The notes below the pieces were generated by a model. It made no database searches. It saw only the letters and a program-made list of their open reading frames with translations, and was not told the origin of the DNA. 64,000 bases of DNA from Nocardia donostiensis (GTDB lineage: Bacteria; Actinomycetota; Actinomycetes; Mycobacteriales; Mycobacteriaceae), in contig NZ_MUKP01000004.1 of assembly GCF_002081715.1 (NCBI RefSeq), forward strand, positions 1 to 64,000, given 5' to 3'. Below, piece after piece: positions 35,890 through 44,254 of this stretch. Every line of letters begins with the position of its first letter. The stretch's first letter is position 1. Position numbers and translations under genes: made by a program.

Positions 35890-36678
35890 ATGAGTGACAA
35901 CCCTCCCCTCGCCTTGATCACCGGAGCGTCCAGCGGGATCGGCTTCGAACTGGCCGATCAGTTCCGCAGGCACGGCTACGACCTGGTGATCGCGGCCGAA
36001 GATCATGCGATAGACACCGCGGCGGACTCACTGCGGGCAGCGGGGGCGCGGGTGCATCCGGTGCGGGTTGACCTGCGCGCCGCCGAGGGCGTGGAACGTC
36101 TGTATGCGACCGCGACACAGGACGGGCGCCCCCTGGCCGCGGTGGCGTTGAACGCCGGTGTCGGGCGCGGCGGCTATTTCGCCGATACCGATCTGGCCCA
36201 AGAACTCGACGTCATCGCGCTCAATGTGCAGTCCACCGTGCACCTGACCAAGCTGGTACTGCCGGGGATGATCGAACGCGATGACGGAAAGCTGCTGTTC
36301 ACCTCGTCGATCGCCGCACTGATGCCCGGCCCTCGCCATGCGGTGTACAACGCGACCAAATCATTCGTCCAGTCCTTCGCCGAAGCGCTACGCGAAGAGC
36401 TCCGCGACCACCACATCACGGTCACCGCGCTACTGCCCGGCCCGACCGATACCGATTTCTTCCGCCGCGCGCGGCTGCTGAGCAGCCGGATGGGCCAGGC
36501 GCCCAAAGACGACCCGGCCGAGGTGGCGCGCCAAGGTGTGGACGCGCTGATGCAGGACAAACAGCAGGTCGTCGCCGCCTCACTGGCCTCGAAGGGGATG
36601 GGGCTGGCCGGGCGGCTGCTGCCGGATACGGTCAAGGCCAAAGCACACGACGTATTCGCCGGACCGCCGCGGGCGTAA
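35890..36678 (+). CDS. Short-chain dehydrogenase (DltE/YqjQ-like)
   Basis: The 262-residue SDR shows TGASSGIGFELADQF, LNAGVGRGGYF in place of NNAG, SSIAALMPGPRHAVYNATKSF with the Ser-Tyr-Lys active site, and PGPTDTDFF. The group includes broad-specificity cytoplasmic oxidoreductases of unknown substrate. It is followed after 29 bases by the small secreted protein gene on the same strand. No nearby pathway gene explains it. Confidence 0.9.
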   Translation: MSDNPPLALITGASSGIGFELADQFRRHGYDLVIAAEDHAIDTAADSLRAAGARVHPVRVDLRAAEGVERLYATATQDGRPLAAVALNAGVGRGGYFADTDLAQELDVIALNVQSTVHLTKLVLPGMIERDDGKLLFTSSIAALMPGPRHAVYNATKSFVQSFAEALREELRDHHITVTALLPGPTDTDFFRRARLLSSRMGQAPKDDPAEVARQGVDALMQDKQQVVAASLASKGMGLAGRLLPDTVKAKAHDVFAGPPRA

Positions 36679-36707
36679 CGAACTCCACTCGGCCGAAGGA
36701 GAACAGC

Positions 36708-37046
36708 ATGCTTCCGATCGCCACCCGCATCGCATGGGGTACCGCTGCCGCCGCTTTCCTGACGCTCGCCGCCGCCCCGCTGGCCAACGCCTACCCGGCA
36801 GGGCCGTGGGGTGTCGAGGGCCCCTGCCGGGGTCTTGCCCCGCACGAATGCCCGGCCATCCCTTCGGATGACGGGCTCACCTGGACCTACGCCGGGCGGG
36901 CGCTGCATTACGACAAACTGGGTGTACTGGTCTGTGCAACGAGTGCCGACAAACCGCTGGAGAACATCGTCTGCGAGGGCGCGATGCTGTTGGTCCGGGC
37001 GGTACCCCCGACCCCGTTCGGCCAGTTGCTCGGGCCGCAGAGCTGA
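36708..37046 (+). CDS. Small secreted cysteine-containing protein
   Basis: The 112-residue protein has a signal peptide with cleavage after residue 28 (PLANA) and four cysteines in the mature part (GPCRG, HECPA, VCATS, VCEG), probably as two disulfides. AAGGAG precedes the ATG by 6 bases. It probably shares a transcript with the SDR upstream. No family was recognised; small envelope proteins of this shape are common in Nocardia. Confidence 0.7.
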   Translation: MLPIATRIAWGTAAAAFLTLAAAPLANAYPAGPWGVEGPCRGLAPHECPAIPSDDGLTWTYAGRALHYDKLGVLVCATSADKPLENIVCEGAMLLVRAVPPTPFGQLLGPQS

Positions 37047-37116
37047 GTTCCCACGATACAGCTGGCCCCCTGACCACCACGGTGCCCGGTCCCGTCATAA
37101 AGCATCTCCTGTGTGC

Positions 37117-37157
37117 GATGGCGCCGGTGTCCCGGGTTACCGGGCACCGGCGCCATC
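37117..37157. terminator. Bidirectional terminator
   Basis: GATGGCGCCGGTG pairs with CACCGGCGCCATC over 13 bp. The stem continues, after one bulged T, with CCCGG/CCGGG. It lies between the secreted protein gene and the exporter remnant, 3 bases from the latter's stop codon. Confidence 0.72.
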
Positions 37158-37160
37158 GGA

Positions 37161-37445
37161 TCAGCCGACGGTCACCGGCTCCGGCTCGGCGGCTGCCCGG
37201 GGACGGGTGCGCAGCAACACCAGGCCCAGTGCTGCGGCGGCGACCACGAATCCCGCGCTGATCCAGGCGCCCGTGGACATGGCCTCGGCGAACGCGGCTT
37301 TCGCTGGTTCGGCGTACCCGAGTGCGAAAGCGGGGCCGATGGATTCGTGGGCGGCAGCGGGAGCGTCGACGGGCATGTTGGCGGTGAAACCACCGGCCGG
37401 GACGTTCCCCAGCAGGGCGATGCTGATAGCCATACCGACCTGCGT
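37161..37445 (-). pseudogene. DHA2 MFS exporter, C-terminal fragment
   Basis: The minus strand encodes QVGMAISIALLGNVPAGG and ends about 90 residues later with a last membrane helix (AWISAGFVVAAAALGLVLLR). This equals the final two helices of a DHA2 (EmrB/QacA) exporter, with VGMA corresponding to the usual RQVGMA segment. The preceding 350-400 residues are absent: upstream sequence turns into a piece of TetR gene on the other strand. An intact exporter of the same class is present at 39137. Confidence 0.72.
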
Positions 37446-37740
37446 CTTCGGACAGGTGTTGCCTGCGCTCGCGTGGGAGAAGGCCTACGGCAATGCCCCG
37501 GTCGACACCGACGGGATGATGCGCGTGATGGAACACATGACGCAGGGCTATCCGGAAATGCTCGACGACTACCGCCACACGGTGCCGCGGGACCAGAACG
37601 CGGCCCGGGTGATGGCGTTCGATTTCGGACTGCTCTGCGTACTGGACGGGCTCGCCGCACGGCTGCCCGAGCAGCGGGGAACGAACCCGAACCGAGCGAT
37701 GACCGTGGCGAGCCCGCTCGCAACAGTAGGCACCCCTAGC
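37446..37740 (+). pseudogene. TetR regulator, C-terminal fragment
   Basis: The plus strand reads VLPALAWEKAYGNAPVDTDG, then MMRVMEHMTQGYPEMLDDYR, then ARVMAFDFGLLCVLDGLAAR. This is a helical pattern like the C-terminal ligand domain of TetR regulators. There is no DNA-binding domain or start codon, and the frame runs on into the next gene without its own stop. It abuts the exporter fragment head to head, as expected if one deletion removed both 5' ends of a divergent regulator-exporter pair. The TetR identity is moderately sure. Confidence 0.5.
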
Positions 37741-37762
37741 GGTTCGGAGCGCAGAGCGCGGA

Positions 37763-38950
37763 TCAGGCGGCCGGCTCGAGCAGAATCTTCACCGCTGCGT
37801 CGGCCTTGCGCTGGAATGTCGCATAGGCCTCGGGAGCGCCGTCGAGGGGCAGCCGATGGGTGGCGAAACCATCCACGCCCAGCGGGTCGTCGTCGCCGAG
37901 CAGCGGCATGATGTCGTCGACCCAGTGTTTGACGTTGGCCTGCCCCATCCGCACCTGGATCTGCTTGTCGAACAGCACCCGCATCGGCATCGGGTCCGCC
38001 ATACCGCCATACACCCCGATCAGGGAAATGGTTCCGCCGCGGCGCACGATATCGATCGCGTCGTACAGCGCCGACAGCCGGTCGATTCCGGCGGTGTCCA
38101 TTACTTTGCGCGTGACGAAATCGGGCAGGAAGCCCGCCGACCACTGCGCCAGCGATGTGATGGGGGAACCGTGGGCTTCCATGCCGACCGCATCGATCAC
38201 CGCATCGGCGCCGCGACCGTGGGTGAGCCCGCGGATGATCTCGCCGAGCGGTTCGTCGATCGCGGTGCGGTCGATGGCCTCGATACCTCGGGCCGCGACC
38301 CGCGCCACCCGTTCGGGCACCCGGTCGACACCGACCACGGCGTAGCCCCGGTGGGCCGCCACCCGGCAGCACATATCGCCGATCGGGCCGAGCCCGAGCA
38401 CGACGAGGAGGCCGCCGTCGGGTACCTCGGCATATTCGACCGCCTGCCATGCAGTGGGCAGCACATCCGACAGGTAGAGGAACCGGTCGTCGGCGGGGCC
38501 GGGCGGCACCTTGATATGGGTGTAGTCGGCGTGCGGTACCCGCAGGTACTCGGCTTGACCACCGGGCACCTGCCCGTAGAGCTTGGAATAGCCGAACAGG
38601 GCGGCGCCGCTGTGCTGTTCGTGCACCTGGGTGGTTTCGCACTGGGTTTGCAGGCCGTGGGTGCACATATAGCAGTCACCGCAGCTGATCTGGAATGGAA
38701 CCACCACGCGGTCGCCACCGGACAGCCCCGTCACGGCAGGGCCGACTTCTTCCACGATGCCGATGGTTTCGTGCCCCAGCACGTCGCCCTGGCTCATATA
38801 CGGCCCGAGTATCTCGTACAGATGCAGATCCGAGCCGCAGATACCGGCAGAGGTGACCTTGATGATCGCGTCGGTGGGTTGCTCGATCCGAGGATCCGGA
38901 ACGGTCTCCACGGCGACCTTGCGCTTTCCCTGCCACGTCACAGCTTTCAT
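37763..38950 (-). CDS. Zinc-dependent alcohol/formaldehyde dehydrogenase-like
   Basis: The 395-residue enzyme starts at the ATG at 38950 with GAGGAG five bases upstream. It shows SAGICGSDLHLYE (catalytic Zn Cys), GHETIGIVEEVG (Zn His), the structural zinc cysteines in SCGDCYMC with a fourth Cys at QTQCE, and VLGLGPIGDMCCRVAA for NAD binding. The insert around PYMSQGDV and the overall length resemble glutathione-independent formaldehyde-dehydrogenase relatives. It is a single-gene unit; the substrate is not determined. Confidence 0.88.
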   Translation of the reverse strand: MKAVTWQGKRKVAVETVPDPRIEQPTDAIIKVTSAGICGSDLHLYEILGPYMSQGDVLGHETIGIVEEVGPAVTGLSGGDRVVVPFQISCGDCYMCTHGLQTQCETTQVHEQHSGAALFGYSKLYGQVPGGQAEYLRVPHADYTHIKVPPGPADDRFLYLSDVLPTAWQAVEYAEVPDGGLLVVLGLGPIGDMCCRVAAHRGYAVVGVDRVPERVARVAARGIEAIDRTAIDEPLGEIIRGLTHGRGADAVIDAVGMEAHGSPITSLAQWSAGFLPDFVTRKVMDTAGIDRLSALYDAIDIVRRGGTISLIGVYGGMADPMPMRVLFDKQIQVRMGQANVKHWVDDIMPLLGDDDPLGVDGFATHRLPLDGAPEAYATFQRKADAAVKILLEPAA

Positions 38951-39136
38951 ACGTACTCCTCGCCCGGTCGGGTCCGTCTGTCCCCGGGCCTACCCTGGCC
39001 CCTGCGGTCGAAACCGAATGGGGCGGCAGCGGACCGCCCGAACCTGCGCTGACCAGCGCTCGAGCGGTACGGGGAATAGCGGCCGCTGCTTTACGTTCGA
39101 CCCAAGTGGTTAGGTGTACGAACGAAGGGGTTGCCG

Positions 39137-40546
39137 GTGGTGACCGACGCTGCCCACATCCGGGTCGGACTACGGTCCGAGCGCGGGCCGATCCTCGGCT
39201 CCCTGATGCTGTCCACGGGGCTGGTCGCGCTGGATTCGACGATCATCGCCACCGCGGTGCTCACTATTACCGAAAGCCTCGGTGGGTTCGCCCAATTTCC
39301 GTGGTTGTTCTCGATCTACCTGCTGGCGCAGGCGGTCACGGTGCCGATCTACGGCAAGATCGCCGATATGGTCGGCCGCAAACCGGTCATCCTGTTCGGT
39401 ATCGCGGTCTTCGCGGTGGGGTCGCTGCTGTGTGGGCTGGCGGGCAGCATGCTGGGGTTGATCATCTTCCGCGCGATCCAGGGCGTCGGGGCGGGCGCGA
39501 TCCAGCCGATGACCATGACCATCGCCGGAGACCTGTACACGCTGGCCGAACGCGCGAAGGTCCAGGGCTATCTGGCCAGTGTCTGGGCGCTGTCGGCGGT
39601 GGCGGGCCCGCTGTTGGGTGGAGTATTCGCCGAGTACCTCAGCTGGCGGTGGATTTTCCTGATCAATATCCCGCTCTCGGCATGGGCCGGGTGGATGCTG
39701 CTGCGGCATTTCTCCGAAACCGCGCCCCGCCAGCGCACCCGTGTCGATTATCTAGGCGCGGTGCTGCTCACGCTCGGCGCCGGGGCGCTCATCCTCGGGT
39801 TGCTCGAAGGTGGGGAGGCGTGGGCATGGGATTCCCCGGTGAGTATCGTCATCTTCGCAGGCGGTGCGCTGGTGCTCGTCGTCTTCGCGCTGGTGGAACG
39901 GCGAGCTGCGAACCCGGTCCTACCGCTGTGGCTGTTCACCCGGCGGGTGGTTGTTGCCAGCAGTCTCGTTTCGCTGCTGGTCGGCGCGCTGGTGCTGGGC
40001 CTCACCTCTTACGTGCCGACCTTCGCCCAGGGCGTGCTGGGTACGGGTGCGCTGGTGGCCGGTCTGACGGTGGGTGCGCTGACGCTCGGCTGGCCGCTCG
40101 CCGCGACGAACGCGGGCAGGGTCTATCTGCGGATCGGGTTCCGGGCGACCGGTCTCATCGGCGGTGCCCTGGCCACCATCGGCGCGGCGAGCACGCTGTT
40201 CATCACCGAGAACTCCACCGTGTGGCAGATAGCGGCGTCATGTTTCGTGATCGGCGGCGGCATGGGCTTGATCGCCACGCCGACGCTGATCGCCGCCCAG
40301 ACCAGTGCCGAATGGAATGAGCGCGGCGTGGTCACCTCGGCGAATATGTTCGCCCGTTCCATCGGCAGTGCGGTGGGTGTCGCGGTGTTCGGCGCGCTGG
40401 TCAACTCTCGGGTCGACGCCGACCAGCCCGCGCCCGCGGCACTGGCCGACGCCGTGCACCTGGTGTTCATCGCGGTCACCGTGATGGCGGTGACGGTGCT
40501 GCTGGCCGCGGCGGCGATGCCGCGCCGCACGACAACCACCGCCTGA
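39137..40546 (+). CDS. DHA2 MFS exporter
   Basis: The protein of about 469 residues has fourteen membrane helices and family motifs LVALDSTIIATAVLTI, IADMVGRKPVI and RAIQGVGAGAIQPMTM. The GTG at 39137 is preferred, since AAGGGG lies six bases before it; the TTG at 39131 is too close to that site. It should export hydrophobic toxic compounds with the proton gradient. A CGTTCG/CGAACG inverted repeat overlaps the region before the start. No regulator gene is adjacent, but a decayed one lies 1.5 kb upstream. Confidence 0.9.
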   Translation: MVTDAAHIRVGLRSERGPILGSLMLSTGLVALDSTIIATAVLTITESLGGFAQFPWLFSIYLLAQAVTVPIYGKIADMVGRKPVILFGIAVFAVGSLLCGLAGSMLGLIIFRAIQGVGAGAIQPMTMTIAGDLYTLAERAKVQGYLASVWALSAVAGPLLGGVFAEYLSWRWIFLINIPLSAWAGWMLLRHFSETAPRQRTRVDYLGAVLLTLGAGALILGLLEGGEAWAWDSPVSIVIFAGGALVLVVFALVERRAANPVLPLWLFTRRVVVASSLVSLLVGALVLGLTSYVPTFAQGVLGTGALVAGLTVGALTLGWPLAATNAGRVYLRIGFRATGLIGGALATIGAASTLFITENSTVWQIAASCFVIGGGMGLIATPTLIAAQTSAEWNERGVVTSANMFARSIGSAVGVAVFGALVNSRVDADQPAPAALADAVHLVFIAVTVMAVTVLLAAAAMPRRTTTTA

Positions 40547-40570
40547 TATGAGCTGCGCTACTGCGCTGGT

Positions 40571-40609
40571 CCGTGCTGGGTGCGCGGGTCGGCCGCGCAC
40601 CCAGCACGG
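40571..40609. terminator. Bidirectional terminator, 17-bp stem
   Basis: CCGTGCTGGGTGCGCGG and CCGCGCACCCAGCACGG pair perfectly over 17 bp around a GTCGG loop. It lies 25 bases after the exporter stop and 7 before the 3' end of the convergent hypothetical gene. Confidence 0.85.
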
Positions 40610-40616
40610 CAAGCGG

Positions 40617-41609
40617 TCATCCGGCTGCCGGAAGCACCTCGACGAGTTCGGCGGCATCGAATTCGATCACCTGCCGGACCCGGGAATCGGCGACCGGACC
40701 AAGATCGGCGACGACGACGCCATCGTTGTTCGTCACCGATTCGACGACCGCCTCCAGGGGGCTGCCGTCGGTGCCTGCAAGGCGGATGCGGTCACCGACA
40801 GCGAGGGCGTCTGCGCGGACGCCGTCGTCGGTGCGGCGCGGACTGTACACACCGCAGTAGGTGCGGCCGGCCATATCGCCGACACCGCGCTGAGCGATCG
40901 TCCACCACACCGGATTCGTGCTGTCGCCCGCGTTGCGCCGATGCCAGCGCAGTACCCGGTCGCGCCCGGCTTCGGCGGCTGCGCGACTTTCGTGCACCGA
41001 AACATGCCGTTTCACCGGCGCGCTGCGCGGTTTCACCGTGCCTTCGGCGCCGTCGACGACGAGCACCCAACTGGCGGATACGTCCTGGTCGAGAGCGGCA
41101 CGCACCCTTTTGGCCAGGCCGTGGCCGGGAGTGGCGCCGAGTCGGTCGGCGACTTCGGCGAGGTTTTCGGCCAACCCGAGCGCCCGCAGGAATTCGGCGA
41201 CCGCCAATTCGGCCGTGCCGAGTCGCTGCGCCAGCACCGGCATCGGCGTCCTGTCCCGCCACGCCGCCCTGGCCAGATGCTCATGCTCGGTGAGCCACAG
41301 CGACGACGCGCTGTGGGTGTGATGTTCGACCACCACCGACCACCAGTCCCAGTCCGGTTCGGCCGCCAACCGGTCACGGATCCAGCTCGCCCGCTCACCG
41401 GCACGCACTTTCTCACCCGGGGGCACGAAGTTGCGCAGCACCGCTTGCACGGCCGTCGGCGTGCGACCCAGTTCGGCCGCGATCGCGGGCAGTTCGACAC
41501 CTGCCCGCAACCGAGCCTCGATCACCCGGTACTCCGATTCCCGCCACGACGCACCGTGCTGCCGCGGCGGCAGCAACTGCTCCTGCTTGATTTCACCCGT
41601 CCAAGTCAT
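40617..41609 (-). CDS. Hypothetical protein with N-terminal Myb/SANT-like helices
   Basis: About 330 residues, starting at the ATG at 41609 with GGGGG seven bases upstream. Near the N-terminus, WRESEYRVIEARLRAGVELP and AIAAELGRTPTAVQAVLRNF look like a SANT/GcrA-type helix-turn-helix, and further paired helices follow (VLAQRLGTAELAVAEFLRAL). The C-terminal 80 residues are beta-rich and might be a small barrel. It contains many Trp and His residues. It may bind DNA, but no family was recognised. Confidence 0.6.
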   Translation of the reverse strand: MTWTGEIKQEQLLPPRQHGASWRESEYRVIEARLRAGVELPAIAAELGRTPTAVQAVLRNFVPPGEKVRAGERASWIRDRLAAEPDWDWWSVVVEHHTHSASSLWLTEHEHLARAAWRDRTPMPVLAQRLGTAELAVAEFLRALGLAENLAEVADRLGATPGHGLAKRVRAALDQDVSASWVLVVDGAEGTVKPRSAPVKRHVSVHESRAAAEAGRDRVLRWHRRNAGDSTNPVWWTIAQRGVGDMAGRTYCGVYSPRRTDDGVRADALAVGDRIRLAGTDGSPLEAVVESVTNNDGVVVADLGPVADSRVRQVIEFDAAELVEVLPAAG

Positions 41610-42090
41610 CACAGAACCCCCGTTCCTGATGCGCCGACGAAACCTGAAAGCATTGCACAGCAACGTCTTTCATGGTCTCCGCCGACTGTTTCCTACCCTG
41701 TGAAGGATACTCGGGGGGTCTGACAGAAACGGGCCGCGCGCAGGCCGACGCAGGCATGAAATCCGCAGCGCGCACCGGTGGACCGGCATTCTCCTACGGC
41801 AAGGTTGTCAGCGTCAACGGCAGCTCTGATGAGCCGCCGTGTCTCCGCGTAACTTGCCCGGCCCCCGTCCCTACAACTTGGATCCCCCACCATACGGTCG
41901 ACCTTTTCCTTGAAACAGGGCATGAGCTCTGAGGGCTGTCCTCGTTGCGTCGATCTCCGGCCGGAACCACCCCCTCTATGCGCCCGCTGTTTCCCGGTGC
42001 CGATGCCGGGTACGCGGGGACTGGCCTGGTCTGGACCGCGATGTCCTGCCGGAACAGGATCGACAAACACCGAGGAAAGGGGTTCACGCC
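41610..42090. other. Intergenic, no gene seen
   Basis: A 481-base stretch between divergent genes. It ends with GAGGAAAGGGG as the ribosome site for the DoxX-like gene. An open frame on the minus strand covers most of it but lacks family features and a credible start. It may hold regulatory sites for both genes; none could be named. Confidence 0.35.
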
Positions 42091-43272
42091 ATGCTGATAC
42101 GCCGGCTTGCCCGCCCGCTGCTGGCGAGCACGTTCGTGGTGGACGGAGTCCAAACCCTGATGCATCCGGACTCCCGGGTCAAAGAGGCATCGACGCTGGT
42201 GCGCCAGGGTGAGCAGACGTTGCCCACCGAGGTCGCGGCGAAACTGCCGTCCGACCCGAGCACGCTGGTCAAGGTCACCGCTGCCACCCAGGTTGCGGGG
42301 GGAACGCTGCTGGCGCTCGGCAAGGCGCCGCGCCTGGCCGCGCTGGCGCTGGCGGCCACGGTCGTCCCGGCGACGGTCACCGAGCAGAACTTCTGGTCCG
42401 AATCCGATCCGGAGCGCAAGAGCGCCAAGCGGACCGCTTTCCTCAAAGACGTCGGCCTGCTGGGCGGGTTGATCATCGCCTCGGCCGATACCGCGGGCAA
42501 ACCGTCGCTTGGTTGGCGTGGCCGTCGCGCCGCGCACACCACGGCGGCCACGGTAAGCGGGGCGCTGCCGTTCGCCGGCACTAAGAACGGTACGGGCGAG
42601 GCGTTGCTCGAGCAGTTGCAGCACGCCGCGGACCGCGGCCGGGAACTGGCGGGCACTGCAGCGACGAAGGGCGCAGCGCTCGCCGAAACAGCGCAGCAGC
42701 GCGGCCCGGGCTGGGCCGAAACCGCCAAGAGTCGCAGCGCGGAATTGGCCGAGGTTGCCAAACACCGCGGAGCCGAGCTGGCCGACGTCGCCAAACACCG
42801 CGGCGCGGAGGTCGCCGATGTGGCCAAACATCGGGGCGCCGAGTTCGCCGATATCGCCAAACAGCGTGGCAGCGCGCTTGCCGAAACCGCGCAGCATCGG
42901 GGGCCGGAGTGGGCCGATGTCGCCAAGCACCGCAGCGCCGCCCTGGCCGCAGCCGCGCAGCAGCGCGGCCCGGTATGGGCCGATCTGGCCAAACACCGCG
43001 GTGCGGAGGCCGCCGAGCGCGCCAAGCATCGCGGCGCCGCGCTCGGTGAGGTGAGCAAACACCGCGGCCGGGCCAAGAGCGAGCAGGCTTATCAACGCGG
43101 AGCCGAATGGGCTGATCTGGCCAAGCATCGTGCCGCCGAATTCGCCGACATCACCAAACATCGTGGTGCGGCGATCGCCGAAGCGGCGCAGAAGCGGGGC
43201 ACCGAGCTGGCGGAAACGAGTCCGTCCGCCGCGCGCGGCAAGAAGCGGTGGGGCAAGTCGAAGCGGTGCTGA
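42091..43272 (+). CDS. DoxX-like membrane protein with eighteen 11-residue repeats
   Basis: The 393-residue protein has a DoxX-type N-terminal part of about 140 residues with four hydrophobic segments (RPLLASTFVVDGVQTLMHP, ATQVAGGTLLALGKAPRLAA, GLLGGLIIASADTAG). A long charged helix follows: residues 180-377 are eighteen repeats of 11 residues with consensus KHRGAELADVA. The last 16 residues are basic (RGKKRWGKSKR). DoxX proteins are membrane partners of redox systems; the repeat tail has the periodicity of amphipathic helices that lie on membranes or form coiled assemblies. The gene stands alone. Confidence 0.82.
   Translation: MLIRRLARPLLASTFVVDGVQTLMHPDSRVKEASTLVRQGEQTLPTEVAAKLPSDPSTLVKVTAATQVAGGTLLALGKAPRLAALALAATVVPATVTEQNFWSESDPERKSAKRTAFLKDVGLLGGLIIASADTAGKPSLGWRGRRAAHTTAATVSGALPFAGTKNGTGEALLEQLQHAADRGRELAGTAATKGAALAETAQQRGPGWAETAKSRSAELAEVAKHRGAELADVAKHRGAEVADVAKHRGAEFADIAKQRGSALAETAQHRGPEWADVAKHRSAALAAAAQQRGPVWADLAKHRGAEAAERAKHRGAALGEVSKHRGRAKSEQAYQRGAEWADLAKHRAAEFADITKHRGAAIAEAAQKRGTELAETSPSAARGKKRWGKSKRC
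42628..43221 (+). repeat. Eighteen tandem 33-bp coding repeats
   Basis: Eighteen in-frame units of 33 bp encode variants of KHRGAELADVA. Units differ in sequence at many third positions and several residues, so the array is old and kept by protein-level selection rather than a fresh expansion. Confidence 0.85.
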
Positions 43273-43587
43273 TCGGGCGTCACCCTGCCACAACTGCTCA
43301 GGCTGTCGCCGTGGGCGCCGCAGATCGCCGCCGGTGGCGCACAGCACCGCCACAGCCTGCGGCGAACCCGGACGAACTGGACACAACCCGATGAGGACCC
43401 TGCGGGATTGCCGCCGGAATGCGGTGTGATCGCGGGGTTTTCGTCGTATCCGCTGCGCAGACCCAGTGGTCGTCACAGGCCCGCCGATCCCGGAACCTCG
43501 AGGCGCAGCCACCTACCGCGTCGGAATCGACTGTGACAGCGCACAAGACGGATGCGCCGGAACGCTTGCGGCCGTTAGCATCCGCCC
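43273..43587. other. Intergenic, no gene seen
   Basis: A 315-base stretch before the lipoprotein gene. TTGCGG and TTAGCAT shortly before 43588 could form a promoter; nothing else was recognised. Confidence 0.35.
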
Positions 43588-44088
43588 ATGATCCGCCTGG
43601 CCGCCATCCTGATCACCGCGGGCGTTGTCGTTACCGTATGCGGCTGCGCCGAGCCCGTGTCACCGGAGCCGGAGCCTCCTGCGTCCTGGGATCCTTGCAC
43701 CTTGCCCGATGCGCTGCTGGAGCAGGCCGGTTTTGCCGCCGCATCCCGACGTAAGGACGTCGCTGCCAACACCGGGTGGGCCGGCTGCGGTTGGAGCAGC
43801 GACGATGCCGCGGTGCGGGTGCTGTTCGCCGACGGTGTGCCACTGGCGCAATTGCGCGCAGGCGACGAGGTGCGCGACCCCGCCGATATCACTGTCGCGG
43901 GTCGTGCGGGGCTGCGTTTCCGCACCGGCGACGACGATCCGGGCGCCGCGTGCAGTGTCGCGCTGCCGACCGGCACCGAGGGTCTGGTGCGCATCCGCAT
44001 CGACCGCTCGCCCGGCGCACCGGGCGAGCGCGCGTGCGCGCGCGCCGAACGCACAGCGGCCGTTCTGGTGCCCGCGTTGCCCCGGTGA
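43588..44088 (+). CDS. DUF3558-type lipoprotein
   Basis: The 166-residue protein begins with a lipoprotein signal peptide whose lipobox VCGC places the lipidated Cys at residue 20. The mature part reads WDPCTLPDALLEQAGF, then GWAGCGWSS and a late Cys in GAACSVAL. This is the cysteine pattern of DUF3558 lipoproteins (LpqB/LppA-like shapes) found on the outer face of the membrane in mycobacteria and nocardiae. Function is unknown. It starts at the ATG at 43588. Confidence 0.78.
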   Translation: MIRLAAILITAGVVVTVCGCAEPVSPEPEPPASWDPCTLPDALLEQAGFAAASRRKDVAANTGWAGCGWSSDDAAVRVLFADGVPLAQLRAGDEVRDPADITVAGRAGLRFRTGDDDPGAACSVALPTGTEGLVRIRIDRSPGAPGERACARAERTAAVLVPALPR

Positions 44089-44254
44089 TCAGCCGCTGAA
44101 CTGGGGGCACCCAGCTCCACTGTGACCGCTCACAATGGTGTGCGGCTGCCGGTCATCGCCGCTCCAGTGACGGCTGGAAAGTGTTCGACGCCCGATACCG
44201 GATAGCTACCGTGTACCGGCAGTGACGCATATCTCGGGGGCAGAAGGAGTCAGC

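Noticed and set aside
39094..39124. CGTTCG/CGAACG inverted repeat before the DHA2 exporter as an operator
   Set aside because: Only six bases per arm with a 19-base spacer and no adjacent regulator; too weak to list as a feature.
41693..42070. Open frame on the minus strand before the DoxX-like gene
   Set aside because: It has no family features, no good ribosome site and a composition typical of non-coding GC-rich frames.
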